Part shown: positions 62,201 to 64,000 of the stretch, in pieces
Numbering within the stretch: the first letter of the stretch is position 1
Layout: every line of letters begins with the position of its first letter
Source: Prochilodus magdalenae
Lineage: Eukaryota > Chordata > Actinopteri > Characiformes > Prochilodontidae
Length of the DNA: 64,000 bases
Direction: 5' to 3'
Assembly: GCA_024036415.1 (NCBI GenBank)
Contig: JAMWET010006773.1
Location: 122,501 to 186,500 of the forward strand
Made by a program: the position numbers and the translations under genes
The notes under the pieces: generated by a model
Told to the model about the DNA's origin: nothing
Seen by the model: the letters and a program-made list of their open reading frames with translations, nothing else
Databases searched by the model: none

Positions 62201-64000
62201 CGCCCCCGTTCGGACTCTGTTTGCTTTACCTTCATGTGCAGGATAGTCGGAGAGGAAGACATTTCTAGGATCAACCAAGTATACCTCACAAGAACCAGTA
62301 CCTAAGTGTTAAACAACTAGGACACACATAAAAGGGATTGTGTTAAAATCTTTAAAGACTCGTACGAGTCGTACACTGGAACCAGCTCCAACCTGATGAG
62401 AGTCTGCCAACGCAGTCCATATCATGGCTCTACCAAGCAAATTACCACATCTAACTGCCTTTGATGTACACAGCTATGATACTTCCCTCCATATCTACAC
62501 CCTCTTACTATCGATATATGTAAGTGGGTGTAAAAACTTTTGACTTCTCCTTTTTCTCGCAACAAGTGTAAAAGCCTCTAGTCTTCCTTTTCACGGTTAG
62601 GGTGAATATTTTCATCGACTGGAGCGACCAATAGAATTGCTCCAATCCTGCTTAGTAATAAACCTTGTTCTATCAGCTCCACTGCAGGGTAAGGAAGCTG
62701 GTTCATCCTCCTGTACAGCTCCACTCTGGGGGGGGTATAAGGTGGACTGTATAATTCCATGATGGCTAGTTTATAGTTTAGTGTTTTTACTTTTAATCTA
62801 CATTAAAGAATTAAGCTAAACATAAGGAGAACCGTCTATTAGCAGCCGTGTCCAAACTATAGACTGGTACTGTGTGTCTGGGTGTTTGTTAGACACGACT
62901 GAAAATGGGTTCTATGGTCAGGTAAAGTTTGGTAACAATCAAGGAGATATATATAATGACATAAATGTATGGTTATACAGAAGAGAACATCACCTCCACT
63001 GTCAAGTATGATGGATGGTCTATGATATGTTGGGTTGTATCTGATGGCCCAGAGAACCCTGTTGAATACATGGCATCATAGACTCCAAGCAGTACTGGTA
63101 CATTTTAAGCAAAGGTCCAGCTGCCTTGCCTATGTGTTAATCCACACAAAAAGTTCACCTGGCCATCCCAGTCCCCTGACCTAATCCCTGCTGATGAACA
63201 CGTGTGGGATGACCTGAAATAAAGAATCCGGAATGGAGGACCTGATATCCTGGAGGATCTGGAGATGTTCTGTATCGATGAGTAGTTTCAGATTCTTTGC
63301 TATTTATTCTCATTGATCATTTTAGGAGACTCAGGCTGCACCAAGTGCTACATCAACGGGATGTCAACAATCATGCTACATGGTTTACTCAACTCACCCA
63401 CTCAATTTCTAAACCACCTAAATCATCCTTCTGGGTCACAGGGGTACTGGAGCCTATCCCAGCATAGGCAGGAAACGCCCTGGACAGGCCGCCAAGCCAT
63501 CACAGGGCAGACACACACATTAACTCTCATACACACTCATTCAATTACTCACCCTGAGAGAGAACCTCTAGTTCACCTGACTGCGTGTCTTTGAGCTGTG
63601 GGAGGAAAACAGAGCACCCAGAGGAAACCCTGCACAGACACGGGGAGAACATGCAAACACCCAGGACCCAGGAAGCGCCAAATCAAATCCAGGCCCATGT
63701 TGCTGCTACCCACTGCACCGCTGTGCCCGACGTGGCTTAGATACAGCAATATTTTGACAAGGATGTTGGTTTTCCTTGGTTAGATATTTATTATATTTTC
63801 TATAAGAGATTAAGCTATGAACCCAATTTGTCATGACCCGGTTTAACGCAAGGGTGCCAATAGTTATGGAGCTGATTACCTCAAGTGTAAAATCATAATT
63901 ACTTCCAAAGACACTGTGGATTAAAAGAACCATATACAGAGACTGTACAATATAATAATACAATAGTTGCTCATAGCATCCGACTGACCTGTTATGGAAT
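59214..64000 (-). CDS. SLC17A9: SLC17A9 (vesicular nucleotide transporter), 3' exons
   Basis: Four exons in phase: 64000-63989 (running off the window), 61943-61888 (56 nt), 60779-60750 (30 nt) and 59386-59214 with the stop. They encode the C-terminal end of an SLC17 transporter that loads ATP into secretory vesicles. GVAVNVHDLAPSCAGALFG matches the conserved VNIQDLAPSCAG motif of SLC17A9. It is followed by IMNTCAAFTG, the loop SGYLIEVTGSWATVFTLL, a last membrane helix (LVNFIGITVFIIFGK) and an acidic tail ending QVAEL. Upstream exons lie to the right. The introns are packed with Tc1 elements and the palindromic repeat. The human gene is also on 20q13.33. Confidence 0.92.
59640..60750 (+). mobile_element. 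5' part of Tc1 derivative, split by another Tc1
   Basis: 'ggctcctgcagatggcgctgca' (59668) and, after an interruption, 'gggattcatagattgggaag' (60348) and 'gctgaatctgcaggtgtatg' (60462) match copy D (52115-53140) in opposite orientation, where these blocks are continuous. The interruption is the Tc1 copy at 59712-60318. It lies in the last SLC17A9 intron. Confidence 0.7.
59712..60318 (+). mobile_element. Internally deleted Tc1-like element, nested
   Basis: The start 'tattgccaaaagtata' is a common fish Tc1 terminus. Transposase fragments follow in the plus strand: FGGGGIMGLGCF (broken catalytic block, near 59850), DCTPVHKARSM (near 60008-60045) and, after frame breaks, the C-terminal 'cgagccaggccttcccgtccaacatc' region. 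The N-terminal half is missing. The right terminus is mutated. Confidence 0.75.
61132..61680. repeat. Palindromic repeat, copy 3, with internal duplication
   Basis: The left arm is complete from 'acttcattaagtaccc' through GATCAGGACCCCCACAGGAC (61217). The right arm is missing. Instead, 61531-61668 repeats the left-arm segment 61228-61366 in the same orientation. Same family as 4345 and 39910. Confidence 0.8.
62067..63877 (+). mobile_element. Decayed Tc1-like element, 1.8 kb
   Basis: The inverted ends are CAGCTCCATAAATATAGGCA at 62070 and the complement of 'tgccaatagttatggagctg' at 63855-63874. Inside, near 62995-63230, broken transposase text reads STVKYDGWSM and later 'cccagtcccctgacctaatc', the usual 'SPDLNP' region. 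Another dispersed repeat (63400-63725) sits inside. It lies in an SLC17A9 intron. Confidence 0.7.
63400..63725 (+). repeat. Common fish dispersed repeat inside a Tc1
   Basis: Contains 'ggagcctatcccagcatagg', 'tgtgggaggaaaacagagca', 'cggggagaacatgcaaacac' and the end 'ctacccactgcaccgctgtg'. This pattern is very common in ray-finned fish genomes. I cannot assign its class with certainty. Confidence 0.6.

Overview
The window is vertebrate nuclear DNA from a ray-finned fish. Small exons with GT/AG splice sites are separated by long AT-rich introns and dense Tc1/mariner debris, tRNA-derived SINEs and long microsatellites. A palindromic repeat family occurs three times (about 4.35, 39.9 and 61.1 kb). 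From memory, this family is abundant in characins and catfishes, so an otophysan source is my guess, unverified. There are no operons, phage or CRISPR arrays.

Six protein-coding loci are supported by splice-consistent exons. From left to right they are: the 3' part of a PTK6-like tyrosine kinase (+, 2331-3908); a complete PPDPF (-, 16364-17197); most of TPD52L2 (-, exons between 29129 and 38147, last exon or exons not found); a complete corticotropin-releasing-hormone family gene (+, TATA box 39023, single coding exon 39330-39758); a complete DNAJC5 cysteine-string protein (-, coding 43544-46091, CpG-island first exon near 54.9 kb); and the 3' exons of the vesicular nucleotide transporter SLC17A9 (-, 59214 to the window end). 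Five of these (PTK6, PPDPF, TPD52L2, DNAJC5, SLC17A9) have human orthologues on 20q13.33, so the block is a fish version of that region with local rearrangement.

The most interesting locus is the CRH-family gene between TPD52L2 and DNAJC5. Human 20q13.33 has no CRH-type gene there. Human CRH on 8q lies near DNAJC5B, with TPD52 also on 8q. The fish gene therefore looks like an ancient ohnologue of CRH (the CRH2/teleocortin type) kept in its original neighbourhood. It encodes a 142-residue precursor with a peptide of about 42 residues, flanked by an RTRR cleavage site and a Gly-Lys-Arg amidation/cleavage site.

The space between genes is mostly repeat. Five Tc1-like copies (11.3, 23.6, 47.15, 52.1 and 57.8 kb) share one internal deletion. 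A TA-flanked element with near-perfect inverted ends lies at 48.84 kb. A 260-bp MITE family occurs three times, once with a SINE inserted into it. There are nested Tc1 copies at 59.6-60.75 and 62.07-63.88 kb, a 1.5-kb degenerate array next to the DNAJC5 CpG island, and an 870-bp tetranucleotide block at 50.2 kb. The stretch from about 18.9 to 28.1 kb has a different texture (fewer homopolymers, more CpG, broken microsatellites) and may be lower-quality assembly.
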